Shown: positions 41,214-50,284, numbered from the stretch's first letter. The stretch: DNA of 64,000 nt from CAYZAW01 sp964476505 (GCA_964476505.1 CAYZAW010000004.1:1-64000), one strand, 5' to 3'. Program-made: numbers and translations. Notes: a model not told the origin generated them from the sequence alone.

Positions 41214-41627
41214 TTATGCCTCGCCGCAGCCGCGAAGGATGCCTTCTGCGGCTTCTTTTACATACTCGCCCAAAGGCTTTGGAACAACGCCGGCAACCTC
41301 AACGGAGCAGTTGGAAACGGGAACGAGAACCTTTCTTGCGGCGCTTTCGCCTATTGCGGCTGCCATGGCGGGGGTGATCTCCCCCAGCATGGCGTTGGCG
41401 GAAAGGATGCCGATGGGCCCTGCGATCACCGCTGCTCTTGCTGCGTTATACACCACCGGATTTTCGCCCGTTGCGCCCTTTTTTGCGCCTGCCTTTAACA
41501 TGGCGGCGGTGGCGATGCTGTTGCTGCCTACCGCAACCAATTCCTCCGGCGCCGCACCCAAGGAAAGCAGCTGTTCGATCAGCATGCAGCCGATGCGCCC
41601 GCCTTGTCCGTCAACGATGAGAATCAT
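41214..41627 (-). CDS. DUF3842-family protein
   Basis: A 137-residue Rossmann-like protein (start MILIVDGQGGRIG, then GSNSIATAAMLKAGAKKGATGENPV-type segments; a C-terminal SNCSVEVAGV). I recognise it as DUF3842, a small clostridial family of unknown function that looks like a nucleotide-binding protein. GGGAGGG precedes ATG 41627. It stands alone, divergent from the HD-GYP gene. Confidence 0.75.
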   Translation of the reverse strand: MILIVDGQGGRIGCMLIEQLLSLGAAPEELVAVGSNSIATAAMLKAGAKKGATGENPVVYNAARAAVIAGPIGILSANAMLGEITPAMAAAIGESAARKVLVPVSNCSVEVAGVVPKPLGEYVKEAAEGILRGCGEA

Positions 41628-41837
41628 AGTATCCCTCCCGTTATTTTGCGTTTCTTAAATTATTGCAGATAAATGTCGAATAAGCAAATAATGTGTATTA
41701 GAATCAGAAAGTTTACAAATTTATGCAAAAGCAAGATTGCAAGATATTGGAAACTATGGCAGAATAAACACAATATATACAGTTTTGCATATGAAAAAAT
41801 ACAGACAATTCGCTTTTTTCGTTGTATACTGTATGCG

Positions 41838-41986
41838 TGGTATTATGCAGACGGGTTTACCGCTGCAGCAATAACATAACCGATGTGCGGGAAAAATCGC
41901 ATACCGGGTGAATGCGTGCCGTTTGGGGGAACGGGCTTTTTTGGGGCTGGCATAAAACCAAAAAACCGCAGGAGAACGGAATAGAA
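41838..41986 (+). promoter_or_regulatory. Promoter and structured leader of the HD-GYP gene
   Basis: The gap 41628-41986 is A-T rich in its left half and holds no gene. An extended -10 TGG-TATTAT is at 41838-41846. The leader of about 135 bases has several short hairpins (TGCG/CGCA, GCAT/ATGC). Just before the ribosome-binding site, CCGTT/AACGG is followed by GCTTTTTT, which looks like a weak terminator. The layout would suit attenuation, but I could not match it to a known riboswitch. Confidence 0.4.
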
Positions 41987-43108
41987 ATGATTTTTGTACC
42001 TCGTAACCGACTGCGCTGTGGCATGAAGCTGGCACACAATCCTGTGCTGCCTACTTCTGATGCGTATTTGCTGCGGGCGGGCGTGGTACTCACACCGGAT
42101 CTGTTACAGCGCCTCCAGCGCTTCGACAATTTAGACGGCGTATTCATTGAGGACGGTTTTGGCGATGAAGAAACCGTTATCCGTCCCATCTTATCCCGCC
42201 GGGTGCGGGACGAAGCCATCGATAATTTACAGGGCATGTTCCATGCGGCGTTGCAGGACTCCCAAACGATGGGCCTCACGCAGATGCGCTCCATCAAGAG
42301 CACCGTTAGCGAGATCATTTCCTCCATTCAGGGCGCCAAGCAGGTGATGGTAAACATCAACGACCTGAAGGCTTACGACGATTACACCTATCATCACTGC
42401 CTGTCCGTTGCGGTGTTGGCTGTGGCGGCGGGAATCGAACTGGGCATTTCCGAACGGGAGCTGCAAAGCTTGGGCTTGGCGGCAATTTTGCACGATATCG
42501 GCAAAATGATGGTGCCCATACAAATCATCAACAAGCCTGCGCGGCTTACCCCGCAGGAATTCAATATCATCAAAAAGCATCCCATGTATGGAATCCAGTA
42601 TTTGGAAAAATACCACTTGGGCAACAAGCTGGTCAGCAACGGCATCGCCATGCACCACGAGCGCATCGACGGGCGCGGTTATCCCTTCGGTATCCGCGAT
42701 ATGCAGATTCCGCTGTTTGCCCGTATCATCAGCGTTACGGACGTATATGACGCTTTGACCTCCAAACGCCCGTACCGTGCGCCGCTGCAGCCCTTTGAGG
42801 CCACCGAGTATATGATGGCAAACTGCGGCAAGGCCTTCGATCAAGACATTATGCAGGCGTTTTTGGCCAAGCTGGAGCTGTACCCCAAGGGCTCCTATGT
42901 ACGCCTGAACGATAACTGCTACTATTTGGTGGTGGATACGGAAAACAACTTCCGTCCGGTGGTGCGCGCGCTTGTGCCGCCCTTTGACACCATCGACCTG
43001 TGCAGCCCGGAATATCTGAGCTTGGTGGTTACCCGTGCGGTGGATCAGCTTCCCTCGGAGGAGCTGGAAAGCATATACGCACAATTGCAAAATAACGGAA
43101 CCGTATAA
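41987..43108 (+). CDS. HD-GYP-domain phosphodiesterase
   Basis: A 373-residue cytoplasmic protein. An N-terminal region of about 130 residues (MIFVPRNRLRCGMKLAHNPV) resembles the DUF3391-like part often fused to HD-GYP. The HD-GYP domain has YHHCLSVAVLAV, HDIGKMMVP, HHERIDGRGYP and SVTDVYDALTSKRPY. The HD and GYP signatures are intact, so c-di-GMP hydrolysis is likely. ATG 41987 is used since the upstream frame is not protein-like. It lies just before the flagellar cluster, which also encodes a PilZ protein. Confidence 0.9.
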   Translation: MIFVPRNRLRCGMKLAHNPVLPTSDAYLLRAGVVLTPDLLQRLQRFDNLDGVFIEDGFGDEETVIRPILSRRVRDEAIDNLQGMFHAALQDSQTMGLTQMRSIKSTVSEIISSIQGAKQVMVNINDLKAYDDYTYHHCLSVAVLAVAAGIELGISERELQSLGLAAILHDIGKMMVPIQIINKPARLTPQEFNIIKKHPMYGIQYLEKYHLGNKLVSNGIAMHHERIDGRGYPFGIRDMQIPLFARIISVTDVYDALTSKRPYRAPLQPFEATEYMMANCGKAFDQDIMQAFLAKLELYPKGSYVRLNDNCYYLVVDTENNFRPVVRALVPPFDTIDLCSPEYLSLVVTRAVDQLPSEELESIYAQLQNNGTV

Positions 43109-43222
43109 ATTTATTTCTCATATCCTCTTATCCGCTGTTACGCATAAGCCAACATATCGTATTTTTTGATGCCTTTTTCTCATTTTTACACCTACATATT
43201 GTGCTTGTAAGCCCCTTATTGC

Positions 43223-43251
43223 TTGACGAATGGAATCCGGGGTGTTAGACT
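43223..43251 (+). promoter_or_regulatory. Promoter of the early flagellar operon
   Basis: -35 TTGACG (43223-43228) and -10 TAGACT (43246-43251) have a 17-base spacer, 107 bases before flgB. I see no sigma-D consensus here, as expected for an early flagellar operon. Confidence 0.6.
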
Positions 43252-43357
43252 TAATATAGATCGAAAAATGGCGAAATATATCGTACGGAGCGTTACGGTA
43301 TATGTGCCGCGCATGCGGCATATCACCTAGGAACTGAGCTATACGGGAGGGTCGCCA

Positions 43358-43759
43358 ATGATCTCAAACATGTTTCGGGAAATCAATCAGCTGGATCGCG
43401 GTTTGGACGCGGCTTGGCTGAGGAACGAAGTCATTTCCCAGAATATCGCCAATGTGGATACACCGGGCTACAACCGCAAGGCGGTGGCCTTTGAGGAGTA
43501 TTATCAAACGGCACTGAATAGGGAGTCCAAGTTTACTTTGCGGCAGACCCGTGCCAAGCATTTGGATACGGGTGCACAGGAGGCGCTTTCTCCCCGGGTG
43601 TACGAGGAAGAATCCAATTACCGGATGGACGGCAACAACGTGGACGTAGAAAAAGAAATGACCGATCTGGCGGTGAACGTGATCTACTACCAAACGATGC
43701 TAACCAAGGTATCCGGCGAACTCAACCAGCTGGATACAGCCATCAAGGGAGGTATGTAG
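43358..43759 (+). CDS. flgB: Flagellar proximal rod protein FlgB
   Basis: A 133-residue rod protein with the N-terminal rod motif WLRNEVISQNIANVDTPGYN and a C-terminal motif DVEKEMTDLAVNVIYYQTM. It forms part of the periplasm-equivalent rod of the basal body. TACGGGAGGG precedes ATG 43358. One base separates it from flgC. Confidence 0.95.
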   Translation: MISNMFREINQLDRGLDAAWLRNEVISQNIANVDTPGYNRKAVAFEEYYQTALNRESKFTLRQTRAKHLDTGAQEALSPRVYEEESNYRMDGNNVDVEKEMTDLAVNVIYYQTMLTKVSGELNQLDTAIKGGM

Positions 43760-43760
43760 C

Positions 43761-44192
43761 ATGTCGTTTTTAAAGAGCTTTGATATCAGCGGCTCCGCAC
43801 TGACGGCGCAAAGGCTGCGCATGGACGTGATCGCGGAGAATTTAGCAAACATCAGCACCACCCGCACGGCAGCGGGAACGCCCTACCGCAGGCGGTATGT
43901 AGTGATGCAGGAGCAGGGCGAGAACACGTTTTCCAACATATTCGAGCGTGCCATGAACGACAGCAATGCCAACGGCGTTGCGGTAACGCAGGTGCTGGAG
44001 GACGAATCCGAATTCAAGCTGGACTATAACCCTACCCACCCGGACGCCAATGAGGACGGCTATGTGCAGATGCCCAATGTAGACTTGGTGGTGGAGGTGG
44101 TGGATATGATGTCTGCCACGCGCTCTTACGAAGCGAATATCACGGCGGTGAACGCATTTAAGAGCATGGCCATGAAGGCGCTGGAGATCTAA
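43761..44192 (+). CDS. flgC: Flagellar proximal rod protein FlgC
   Basis: A 143-residue rod protein starting MSFLKSFDISGSALTAQR, with VIAENLANISTTRT and a C-terminal ATRSYEANITAVNAFKSM, all typical of FlgC. Length is normal. Confidence 0.95.
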   Translation: MSFLKSFDISGSALTAQRLRMDVIAENLANISTTRTAAGTPYRRRYVVMQEQGENTFSNIFERAMNDSNANGVAVTQVLEDESEFKLDYNPTHPDANEDGYVQMPNVDLVVEVVDMMSATRSYEANITAVNAFKSMAMKALEI

Positions 44193-44225
44193 CCAACAGC
44201 ATTGCGCGGCAAAGGAGGATGACCT

Positions 44226-44525
44226 ATGGCAGTTTCCGGGATCAGCTCTGTACTAAACGTACTAAACGACCGGCCGGCAAACGGGATCAGCTCGGAAGAA
44301 AACAACGATAAATTTGCCGATTATCTCTCTCAGGCCATCGACTTGGCGGAGGATACCAGCGATAACAGCATCGCCTTCAACGACGCGCTTTTGTTGGGCG
44401 AGCTGGACAACCTGCACGACGCGACCATTGCGGCAAGGAAGGCAGAGCTTTCCTTAAGCCTTACGGTGCAGGTAAGAAATAAGCTGGTAGACGCTTATAA
44501 CGAAATTATGCGGATGCAGGTGTAA
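44226..44525 (+). CDS. fliE: Flagellar hook-basal body protein FliE
   Basis: A 99-residue FliE, which joins the MS ring to the rod. The conserved C-terminal half shows NDALLLGELDNLHDATIAAR and LTVQVRNKLVDAYNEIMRMQV. AAAGGAGGA precedes ATG 44226. In most Firmicutes fliF follows, but here the next gene is fliO. Confidence 0.93.
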   Translation: MAVSGISSVLNVLNDRPANGISSEENNDKFADYLSQAIDLAEDTSDNSIAFNDALLLGELDNLHDATIAARKAELSLSLTVQVRNKLVDAYNEIMRMQV

Positions 44526-44528
44526 CCT

Positions 44529-44951
44529 ATGCAAACGCCAACGCCTGTTCAAACCCTGCCAACGAATGCAGGTACAAGCACGGGGCAGCTGTTATTGCTG
44601 CTGCTTTACCTTGTACTGATACTCGTTGGCGTTTATTATGTAACGCGCTGGTTCGCGCGAGTGGCGCAGCGCGGCAGCCTGTTTGCGGGAAAAACCAAAA
44701 ACACCTTCCAGCCAGGGCGGCATCTGCTGTTGATCGACCGCCTTGCCTTCGATAAAGACAAAAGCGTGATACTTGTAAAGGCGGAGGAACGGTTTTACCT
44801 CTTGGGCGTTTCCAACGAGAGCATCACGCTTATCAAGGAACTGCCGCCGGAGGAGGTGGCGTTTCTGGTGGATGCGGATAAATCCGGAGCGGGAGCGCCG
44901 CTTAGCTTTAAGGATATTTTTTCCGTGTGGAAGCAGGGGAAAACGCAGTGA
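44529..44951 (+). CDS. fliO: Flagellar biosynthetic protein FliO (FliZ-like)
   Basis: A 140-residue protein with one transmembrane helix (about 22-41, LLLLLLYLVLILVGVYYV). A cytoplasmic domain with FQPGRHLLLIDRLAFDKDKS and FYLLGVSNESITLIKELP follows, as in FliO. FliO helps assemble the FliP ring of the export gate. The last bases overlap the fliP start. Confidence 0.87.
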   Translation: MQTPTPVQTLPTNAGTSTGQLLLLLLYLVLILVGVYYVTRWFARVAQRGSLFAGKTKNTFQPGRHLLLIDRLAFDKDKSVILVKAEERFYLLGVSNESITLIKELPPEEVAFLVDADKSGAGAPLSFKDIFSVWKQGKTQ

Positions 44952-45940
44952 ACAGACAGTCGCGGCGGAAAATGAAACAGATGAAAACCATCGAAAACAC
45001 AAACGGCAGAAAAGCGGTTAAACGGCTGCTCCTGCCGCTGCTTCTGGTTTTGGTGGTGGTGTTTGTAGCGGGCTGCGTATCCGAATCCGAGGTGCAGGCG
45101 TATCTGGCGGAGCATCCCGTGGCAACGCCCGTTCCGGAGGAGACACAGTCTGCCGGGGAAACAGGCGGGGAAGCGACAGGGGAGCTTGCTACTTCCGGAG
45201 AACAGGGTGAAGAGGATATCTCTCCCGATCCCTTAGGCACACAGCCGGGGGAAACCGGCGTGCAGGAGGAAGAGGATAAAGGCCTGCTAGCTAGGCTCTT
45301 TGGCATGTTCGACAGCCGCTCCGAAAGCATACAGATCGTTGCGCTTTTAACGGTGTTGTCGCTTGCGCCGTCCATCCTCATGATGTTCACCAGCTTTGTG
45401 CGCATCGTGATGGTGCTTTCCTTCACAAGAAACGCGCTGGGCCTGCAAAACATGCCGCCCAATCAGGTCATCATCGGTCTTGCGCTGTTTTTATCGTTCT
45501 TTGTGATGTCCCCCGTGATACAGGAGATCAAAACCGAGGCGGTCATTCCCTATGTGGCGGAGGCGATCGATTTAGAAGAGGCCACAGAGCGCGGCGTAGT
45601 GCCAATCAAGAATTTTATGCTGCGGCAGACAAGACAAACGGATCTTGAAATGTTCTATTCCTTCTCCGACGAGGCAATGCCGGAAAACATTGAGGAGACC
45701 AAGCTGGAGATCCTGACTCCCGCATTTTTAACCAGCGAGTTAAGACGCGCCTTTGAAATAGGCTTTTTCATCTATATCCCGTTCATTGTGATCGACATGA
45801 TCGTGGCAAGCACGCTAATGGCAATGGGCATGATGATGCTGCCGCCTGTTACCATATCGCTGCCCTTCAAGGTGCTGCTGTTCGTTGTGGTGGATGGCTG
45901 GGCGCTGACCATAGGCTCTCTGCTTTCCAGCTTTGGGTAA
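44948..45940 (+). CDS. fliP: Flagellar export gate protein FliP with lipobox-like N-terminal extension
   Basis: A 330-residue FliP, against 220-250 in model bacteria. The core (from about residue 125) has the family helices and motifs LTVLSLAPSILMMFTSFVRI, GLQNMPPNQVIIGLALFLSFF and MMLPPVTISLPFKVLLFV. It forms the export gate with FliQ and FliR. The first 45 residues are a basic start plus hydrophobic stretch ending VAGC, which fits a lipoprotein signal (Cys about 43). An acidic Pro/Glu/Gly-rich linker of about 70 residues follows. Start GTG 44948 overlaps the fliO stop. ATG 44972 is an alternative. Confidence 0.93.
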   Translation: MNRQSRRKMKQMKTIENTNGRKAVKRLLLPLLLVLVVVFVAGCVSESEVQAYLAEHPVATPVPEETQSAGETGGEATGELATSGEQGEEDISPDPLGTQPGETGVQEEEDKGLLARLFGMFDSRSESIQIVALLTVLSLAPSILMMFTSFVRIVMVLSFTRNALGLQNMPPNQVIIGLALFLSFFVMSPVIQEIKTEAVIPYVAEAIDLEEATERGVVPIKNFMLRQTRQTDLEMFYSFSDEAMPENIEETKLEILTPAFLTSELRRAFEIGFFIYIPFIVIDMIVASTLMAMGMMMLPPVTISLPFKVLLFVVVDGWALTIGSLLSSFG

Positions 45941-45981
45941 CAGAATAGCCGCATACAGCATTGTAAGAAAGGAGCCGGCAA

Positions 45982-46251
45982 ATGAATCAAAATCTGGTGA
46001 TCGCAATTATGCAGGACGCTATAACCGTTCTGTTGAAGTGCTCTCTTCCGGCCATGCTGGCAGCGCTGGGGGTTGGCGTTCTGATCTCCATTTTTCAGGC
46101 TGCCACCCAGATCAACGAGCAGACGCTGGCGTTCGTGCCTAAAATCATTGCCACCATGCTGGTGCTGCTGCTCTCCTTTGGCTTCATCATGACGCAAATG
46201 TCGGAGTTCTTTGCGCGGATGATGGGCTATGTAACGCAGCTGGCGTACTAG
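45982..46251 (+). CDS. fliQ: Flagellar export gate protein FliQ
   Basis: An 89-residue protein with two transmembrane hairpin helices. The motifs GVLISIFQAATQINEQTL and FVPKI are diagnostic. It packs around FliP in the export gate. AAAGGAG precedes ATG 45982. fliR starts one base after the stop. Confidence 0.96.
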   Translation: MNQNLVIAIMQDAITVLLKCSLPAMLAALGVGVLISIFQAATQINEQTLAFVPKIIATMLVLLLSFGFIMTQMSEFFARMMGYVTQLAY

Positions 46252-46252
46252 C

Positions 46253-47041
46253 ATGAGCGCCTTATCGGAGCTTTCCCGGCTGGGAATGGACTATATCCTG
46301 CTGCTGTTTTTGCGGGTCACGGGGGTGATACTCTCTTCACCGCTGTTTTCCCGCCGCAGCATTCCCAACATGGCAAAGATCTGTTATTGCTTGGCGCTGA
46401 CCTACTTTTTCATGATCCAAGGCCCTCCCGCGGTGCAGATCGTGCACTTTGACAGCCCGCTGATGCTTGTGCTGCTGTGCGCCAAGGAATTTGTGATCGG
46501 CATGGTGCTGGGCGGCATTCTCACCCTGTTCTTTGATGCGGTGTACGTGGCAGGGCAGATGATGGACGTGCAGATCGGCTTTGGTATGGCAAACGTGTAC
46601 GACCCGCAAACCAATTCCAACGTGCCGGTCATGGGCAACATGCTTTCCATCATGTGCATGCTGGTGTTCCTGTCGCAAAACGGGCACCAGAAGATCATTG
46701 CCATGATGAATTTGGCAGTGTGGGAGATCCCCATTGGCGGGGTAAATGTGTTTTCAGAGATCGGCCTTGTGATGGCAGAGCTGTTTTGCACGGCGTTCGT
46801 GCTGGCTATCCGCATGGCGCTGCCACTTCTGGCGGCTGGGCTGATATTGGAGATCATACTGGGCGTGGTCATTCGCGCCGTGCCGCAGATGAACATGTTT
46901 GTGGTGGGCATGCCCTTAAAGGTGATCGTTGGGTTTGTGATACTCATTGCCATCATGCCCATATACGGGCAGATGTTTTCCCTGACGTTCGACACCATGT
47001 TCGCGGGGATCGAAACCATATTTGCTGGAATGGCGGCATAA
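46253..47041 (+). CDS. fliR: Flagellar export gate protein FliR
   Basis: A 262-residue polytopic membrane protein with the family pattern (LLLFLRVTGVILSSPLFSRRSI, GFGMANVYDPQTN, VPQMNMFVVGMPLKVIVG). It completes the FliP-FliQ-FliR gate. The start is one base from fliQ and flhB follows after three bases. Confidence 0.95.
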   Translation: MSALSELSRLGMDYILLLFLRVTGVILSSPLFSRRSIPNMAKICYCLALTYFFMIQGPPAVQIVHFDSPLMLVLLCAKEFVIGMVLGGILTLFFDAVYVAGQMMDVQIGFGMANVYDPQTNSNVPVMGNMLSIMCMLVFLSQNGHQKIIAMMNLAVWEIPIGGVNVFSEIGLVMAELFCTAFVLAIRMALPLLAAGLILEIILGVVIRAVPQMNMFVVGMPLKVIVGFVILIAIMPIYGQMFSLTFDTMFAGIETIFAGMAA

Positions 47042-47044
47042 CAA

Positions 47045-48121
47045 ATGGCATCAAACGAGGGCCCGGGCGGCGAACGCACTGAACAAGCGACCCCAAAACG
47101 AAAGCGGGAGGCCAGAGAACGCGGGCAGGTATTAAAGAGCATGGAGCTCACCACCGCGCTGATGATGCTGATCCTGTTTGGTTCGCTGTTGTTGGTGGGC
47201 GGCGGTTTATGGGAACAGACCGGCCTGTTTACGAAAGACATCCTGTCCGGCAGTAGGTATCCCGGCTTTACGCTGACCATGGAAACGGCGCAAAGCATCT
47301 TTCAGGATGGTCTGCTGCGTTTGGCGCTGATAATACTGCCCATTCTTGTGATCGCCTTCCTAGCCGGGGCGCTGACCAACGTGGTGCAGGTGGGCTTTAT
47401 GTTTTCCACCAAGGCGCTGCAACCCAAGTTTTCCCGCATCAACCCCATCGAGGGGTTCAAGCGGATGTTTTCCTCCCGCACGCTGTACGAGCTGGCAAAA
47501 ACCATCGTAAAAACCATACTCATCGCATGGGTGGCGTACGGTAACTACCGGGAAAACATGGAGCGCTTCGGGCTGATGGCGGGGGAGAGCGTCAGCGTTT
47601 CTATCGAAGAGATCGGGCGCATGATCATAGATGTGGGCATCACCATCGGCTTTGTGCTGCTTTTGATGTCTGCCTTGGACTTTTTCTACCAATGGTGGCA
47701 GCACGAAAAGCAGCTGCGCATGACCAAATACGAGGTCAAGCTGGAGTACAAGCAAATGGAGGGCGATCCGCAGGTGCGCGGACGCATCAAGCAAAAGCAG
47801 CGCCAAATGGCAACCATGCGCATGATGCAGGCCGTGCCCGGCGCAGACGTGGTCATCACCAACCCCACCCATTACGCCATTGCGTTGAAGTACGATGAGG
47901 AGCAAGCCCCCGCGCCTGTGGTGGTGGCAAAGGGTGCGGACCTTTTAGCCCAGCGCATCAAGGAATGCGCCGTTGCAAACGGCGTGGAGATCGTAGAAAA
48001 CAAGCCGGTGGCCCAAAGCCTGTACGCCATGTGCGAGGTGGGCGACCAAATACCCGAGGAGCTGTTCCAGGCAGTGGCCGAGGTATTGGCTTATGTATTC
48101 AAGCTGAAAAACAAGCACTAA
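47045..48121 (+). CDS. flhB: Flagellar export switch protein FlhB
   Basis: A 358-residue protein with four transmembrane helices and a cytoplasmic domain holding the self-cleavage motif NPTH (ADVVITNPTHYAIAL, about residue 272). FlhB switches export specificity from rod/hook to filament substrates. The start GERTEQATPKRKREARERG is typical. The 3' end lies within a 19-base direct repeat. Confidence 0.96.
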   Translation: MASNEGPGGERTEQATPKRKREARERGQVLKSMELTTALMMLILFGSLLLVGGGLWEQTGLFTKDILSGSRYPGFTLTMETAQSIFQDGLLRLALIILPILVIAFLAGALTNVVQVGFMFSTKALQPKFSRINPIEGFKRMFSSRTLYELAKTIVKTILIAWVAYGNYRENMERFGLMAGESVSVSIEEIGRMIIDVGITIGFVLLLMSALDFFYQWWQHEKQLRMTKYEVKLEYKQMEGDPQVRGRIKQKQRQMATMRMMQAVPGADVVITNPTHYAIALKYDEEQAPAPVVVAKGADLLAQRIKECAVANGVEIVENKPVAQSLYAMCEVGDQIPEELFQAVAEVLAYVFKLKNKH

Positions 48122-48147
48122 CGCGCGTAAAAACAAGCACTAACGCG
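48107..48147 (+). repeat. 19-base direct repeat at the flhB stop codon
   Basis: AAAAACAAGCACTAACGCG occurs at 48107-48125 and 48129-48147 (22-base period). Each copy encodes the last flhB codons plus a stop, so the second is a non-coding duplicate between flhB and flhA. Confidence 0.85.
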
Positions 48148-48164
48148 AAAAAGGGGGGAACGCA

Positions 48165-50219
48165 TTGCAAAAGCTGCATCCAAGAGACGCTATCATTGCG
48201 TTCGTCATTCTGTCGATCGTGCTTGTGATCATCCTCCCCGTTCCCACGGGGCTGATGGATATATTGCTGGTCATTAACATCGCCTGCTCGCTTTTGGTGA
48301 TGATGATGACGGTGTATATTCGGGAGCCGCTGGAATTTGCAAGCTTCCCCACCGTGCTGCTGCTCTTAACGCTGTACCGGCTAGCGCTGAACATATCCAC
48401 CACCACCCTCATTTTAGGTAACAACGGCGACGCGGGCAATGTGATACGCACCTTCGCCAGCTTTGTTGTGGGAGACAATCTGGTGGTGGGCGTTGTGGCG
48501 TTTGCCATCATCATCATCGTGCAGTTTGTGGTCATCACAAAGGGCGCGGAGCGTGTGGCGGAGGTTGCCGCGCGTTTCACCTTGGATGCTATGCCCGGCA
48601 AGCAGATGGCGATCGATGCAGACCTGAACTCGGGGCTGATCGACGAACAGCAGGCCAAGGAACGCCGCAGTAAGATCCAAAAAGAAGCAGACTTTTACGG
48701 CGCTATGGACGGTTCCAGTAAGTTCGTAAAGGGCGATGCCATCGTAGGCATATTGATCACCATCGTCAACATCGTTGGCGGCTTGATCGTTGGGCTTACC
48801 GGGGATGCCGCCATGACCACGGACGAGGTGGTAAGCACCTACCTGATGGCGACCATAGGCGACGGCCTGTGCAGCCAGATTCCGGCGCTGCTGGTGTCTG
48901 TGGGTACCGGCATCATCGTGACCCGCGCTACCTCGGACAACAACCTAGGACGCGACCTAGCCAAGCAGTTGAGCGCCCAGCCGTTCATCTTTTTGCTGCT
49001 TGGTATCATGATGGCGCTGTTTGCGCTGATACCCGGCATGCCGGTCATTTCCATACTGGTACTGGCGGTGCTGTTGGGCGGGCTGGGGTACATGCTGCTT
49101 CGTGCACAGAAGAAGAAGGAGGCGCAGCCGGTTCCGGTGCCGCAGGACATTGCGGAGGAGGAAGCCAAGGAGCTCAGAAAGCCCGAAAAGGTCACCTCGC
49201 TTTTGCAGGTGGACTTGGTGGGCGTGGAATTGGGCTACGGCTTGCTGCCGCTGGTGGATACCACGCAGGGCGGCGACCTGCTGGAGCGCGTGGTAATGAT
49301 CAGACGTCAGTGCGTGATGGACTTGGGCATCATTGTGCCGGTCATCCGCCTCAGAGACAATATCCAGTTGGATTCCAACGAGTATGTGATCAAAATCCGC
49401 GGGGTAGAGGTAGCCCGCGGCAGCGTGATGCTCAACCACTATCTGGCGCTTTCCACTGGGGAAACGCTGGGCAAGGTGGAGGGCATCGAAACCGTGGAGC
49501 CAACGTTCGGCCTTCCTGCCCTTTGGGTATCGGAGGCCAATCGCGAGCAGGCAGACCTGATGGGTTATACCACCATCGACACGCCGTCTGTTATTGCCAC
49601 CCATATGACCAACGTGATCAAGCGGCACGCGGCGGAGCTGTTGACCCGCCAGCAGGTGCAGGTGCTTGTGGACAATTTAAAGACCCAGCAGCCTGCGCTG
49701 GTGGACGAGGTAATACCCAAGCAATTCTCCCTTGGCGAGCTGCAAAAGGTGCTGGCATCGCTGCTGAAGGAAAACGTTTCTATCCGCGACCTTGGCACCA
49801 TCGTAGAGACCATGGGGGATTATTCCGGCGTTACCCGGGATGTGGATCTATTGACGGAGTATGTGCGAAGAGCGCTGTCCCGCGCCATATCCAAGCGCTT
49901 TATCCCGGACGGCAAGGCAAGAGTGATCACCGTGGACGCCTCCGTGGAGCAGCTGATGGTGGAGCGCATGCGCAAAACGGAGACCGGCACCTATATCGCG
50001 CTGGATCAAAAGGAATTAACGGGGATATTCAACAGCCTGCGGGCGGCGGCGGAAAAGCTGTCCTCGCTTGGGCTGACGCCTATCGTTGTGACATCTCCCG
50101 TGGTACGCGGGCATTTCAAACGCTTAACGGAGCAGCTTGCGCCGGACTTTATCGTGCTTTCCTTCAACGAGATCGGGCCGGATGTGGAAATCATCGCAGA
50201 GGGTACCGTTACGCTATAA
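48165..50219 (+). CDS. flhA: Flagellar export protein FlhA
   Basis: A 684-residue export-gate protein that recruits chaperone-substrate complexes. TTG 48165 has AAGGGGGGAA before it. Eight transmembrane helices fill the first 300 residues, with the FHIPEP-type conserved region ARFTLDAMPGKQMAIDADL. The cytoplasmic domain (about 320-684) contains LDLGIIVPVIRLRDN-like and SYGVIREGTV-like segments. Length is normal. Confidence 0.96.
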   Translation: MQKLHPRDAIIAFVILSIVLVIILPVPTGLMDILLVINIACSLLVMMMTVYIREPLEFASFPTVLLLLTLYRLALNISTTTLILGNNGDAGNVIRTFASFVVGDNLVVGVVAFAIIIIVQFVVITKGAERVAEVAARFTLDAMPGKQMAIDADLNSGLIDEQQAKERRSKIQKEADFYGAMDGSSKFVKGDAIVGILITIVNIVGGLIVGLTGDAAMTTDEVVSTYLMATIGDGLCSQIPALLVSVGTGIIVTRATSDNNLGRDLAKQLSAQPFIFLLLGIMMALFALIPGMPVISILVLAVLLGGLGYMLLRAQKKKEAQPVPVPQDIAEEEAKELRKPEKVTSLLQVDLVGVELGYGLLPLVDTTQGGDLLERVVMIRRQCVMDLGIIVPVIRLRDNIQLDSNEYVIKIRGVEVARGSVMLNHYLALSTGETLGKVEGIETVEPTFGLPALWVSEANREQADLMGYTTIDTPSVIATHMTNVIKRHAAELLTRQQVQVLVDNLKTQQPALVDEVIPKQFSLGELQKVLASLLKENVSIRDLGTIVETMGDYSGVTRDVDLLTEYVRRALSRAISKRFIPDGKARVITVDASVEQLMVERMRKTETGTYIALDQKELTGIFNSLRAAAEKLSSLGLTPIVVTSPVVRGHFKRLTEQLAPDFIVLSFNEIGPDVEIIAEGTVTL

Positions 50220-50284
50220 AATGTGATAAAATATATTAGAGTACCCAAAGCATCCTGTCAAAGGGGAGTGAACAGCAGCCGCAC

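Noticed and set aside
41847..41986. c-di-GMP-I (GEMM) riboswitch before the HD-GYP gene
   Set aside because: The conserved core motifs of that riboswitch are not visible, so I report only an unassigned leader.
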